Source: Bacteroidales bacterium UBA4788 (lineage in GTDB: Bacteria > Bacteroidota > Bacteroidia > Bacteroidales > VadinHA17). Taken from it: a stretch of 6,224 bases of DNA. The notes below the pieces were generated by a model, which worked only from the letters and a program-made list of their open reading frames with translations, did not search any database and was not told where the DNA came from. Position 1 is the first letter of the stretch, and each line of letters opens with the position of its first letter. Shown in pieces: positions 5,625 through 6,224 of the stretch. The stretch covers positions 1-6,224 of the forward strand of contig DHGW01000058.1 in assembly GCA_002402965.1 (NCBI GenBank), written 5' to 3'. The translations under genes were made by a program, and so were the position numbers.

Positions 5625-6224
5625 CTAAAAATTATTCTGGATAATATCGTATAGTTCCTGCTGCTCTTGATCCATCTTAAGCAGATGTCTTTCTGTGTGT
5701 TTGGACGCAGGAAGGGTATAAGTTATCTGGTACATGTTATGAGTGACTTCTGCTGCTTTTTTCAGTGACAGTGTTGATTTGACCTGATACAATGCACGCT
5801 CCAGATCCTTGTAAATGCAATAGGCTGTGAAGGCAATGCAGATGTGAGCCTCTATTCTGTCACGCAGTCCATGGTAAATTGGCCTTATCCGTAAATCAGT
5901 CTTTGATATCCGGAACGCCTTTTCAACGAACCATAAGTTCTTATAATTCATCATGACCTCCTGGTTACTTATCCTGCTGTTGGTGATGTAACCTTTCAGT
6001 CCGTCCCAGACGTGATCATAATTGTACTTCTCGTAATCAATATCAATGGTTATCTCTGGACCAACAGTTTGTATGTTCGAGTTACTCAGTGTAGATAAGA
6101 CGCTTTTGACCATTTCATCTGTCTCAGAGGGAAAGAGATCCTTCGGCTTGGACAGGTGAACTATCTCTTGTTGCGCCTTTCGGACCAAGTTGTCGATTTC
6201 CTGCTGTGTGGTGGCGGAGCCAAA
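5625..6224 (-). CDS. IS1634/IS4-like transposase, C-terminal part (cut by window edge)
   Basis: DDE transposase fragment of 199 codons plus TAG stop (5625-5627). The frame stays open to the last base of the window, so its start lies beyond 6224; the TTG at 6188 is an internal Leu codon, not a start. WDGLKGYITN is followed by the IS4-type C-terminal signature as Y-x2-L-x3-E-x6-K in YKNLWFVEKAFRISK, with Leu in place of the usual Arg; its Glu is the last catalytic acid. After it come LRIRPIYH and RIEAHICIAF, patterns typical of the IS1634 group. The visible part shows no frameshift or stop, so the element may be intact. It is convergent with the Abi_2 gene, 184 bases away. Confidence 0.85.
   Translation of the reverse strand, partial: FGSATTQQEIDNLVRKAQQEIVHLSKPKDLFPSETDEMVKSVLSTLSNSNIQTVGPEITIDIDYEKYNYDHVWDGLKGYITNSRISNQEVMMNYKNLWFVEKAFRISKTDLRIRPIYHGLRDRIEAHICIAFTAYCIYKDLERALYQVKSTLSLKKAAEVTHNMYQITYTLPASKHTERHLLKMDQEQQELYDIIQNNF
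5625..6224 (-). mobile_element. Insertion sequence, IS1634/IS4 superfamily, partial
   Basis: The element is inferred from the transposase gene. Its left boundary must lie in 5441-5624 and its right end is beyond the window. No target duplication or inverted repeats can be confirmed, so only the transposase span is given. Confidence 0.6.

Noticed and set aside
5602..5625. Sequence just outside the transposase stop considered as the terminal inverted repeat of the insertion sequence.
   Set aside because: The other end of the element is outside the window, so no inverted partner can be compared.

Overview
The window looks like a chromosomal segment of a member of the Bacteroidota. The basis is three things: two sites matching the Bacteroidota promoter consensus TAnnTTTG (both TATCTTTG), a tRNA gene without an encoded CCA end, and the style of the proteins (a PBP1C with a C-terminal cap domain, a soluble PAS-PAS histidine kinase, an IS1634-like transposase). 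No species can be named from the sequence alone.

Layout. Positions 1-257 are non-coding and hold at least five copies of a short dispersed repeat. Each copy is an ACAAT-containing arm followed by a small hairpin with an invariant TAC loop, and the last copy runs into the ribosome binding site of the first gene. Positions 258-2594 encode penicillin-binding protein 1C (pbpC), interrupted in frame by a heptanucleotide tandem array just before its KTG box. A 61-base gap leads to a cytoplasmic PAS-PAS histidine kinase (2656-4179, probable GTG start), with no response regulator in view. A tRNA-Val(GAC) gene follows at 4218-4292 with its own promoter.

Downstream of the tRNA the sequence becomes visibly AT-richer and accessory in character. 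Positions 4293-4570 are non-coding but dense in signals: a 24-bp perfect palindrome, a foldable segment with a possible pseudoknot (4383-4458), a TATCTTTG promoter, and an intrinsic-terminator-like hairpin with a T9 tract that ends 5 bases before the next start codon. That gene (4571-5440) is an Abi_2 (AbiD/AbiF-type) protein with the HEPN ribonuclease motif RNICAH. Positions 5441-5624 are non-coding. The right edge holds the 3' part of an IS1634/IS4-like transposase on the minus strand, cut by the window end.

The most interesting reading is that 4335-5440 is one RNA-controlled abortive-infection or toxin-antitoxin unit: operator, structured RNA, leaky terminator, HEPN toxin. It sits beside a tRNA gene and an insertion sequence, a typical setting for defence cargo. 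The order of elements resembles type III toxin-antitoxin loci, and an 'abiF' RNA motif upstream of Abi_2 genes has been described by comparative genomics. Whether this RNA belongs to that motif cannot be decided from one sequence. The pbpC and histidine-kinase half looks like ordinary core chromosome apart from its repeats.
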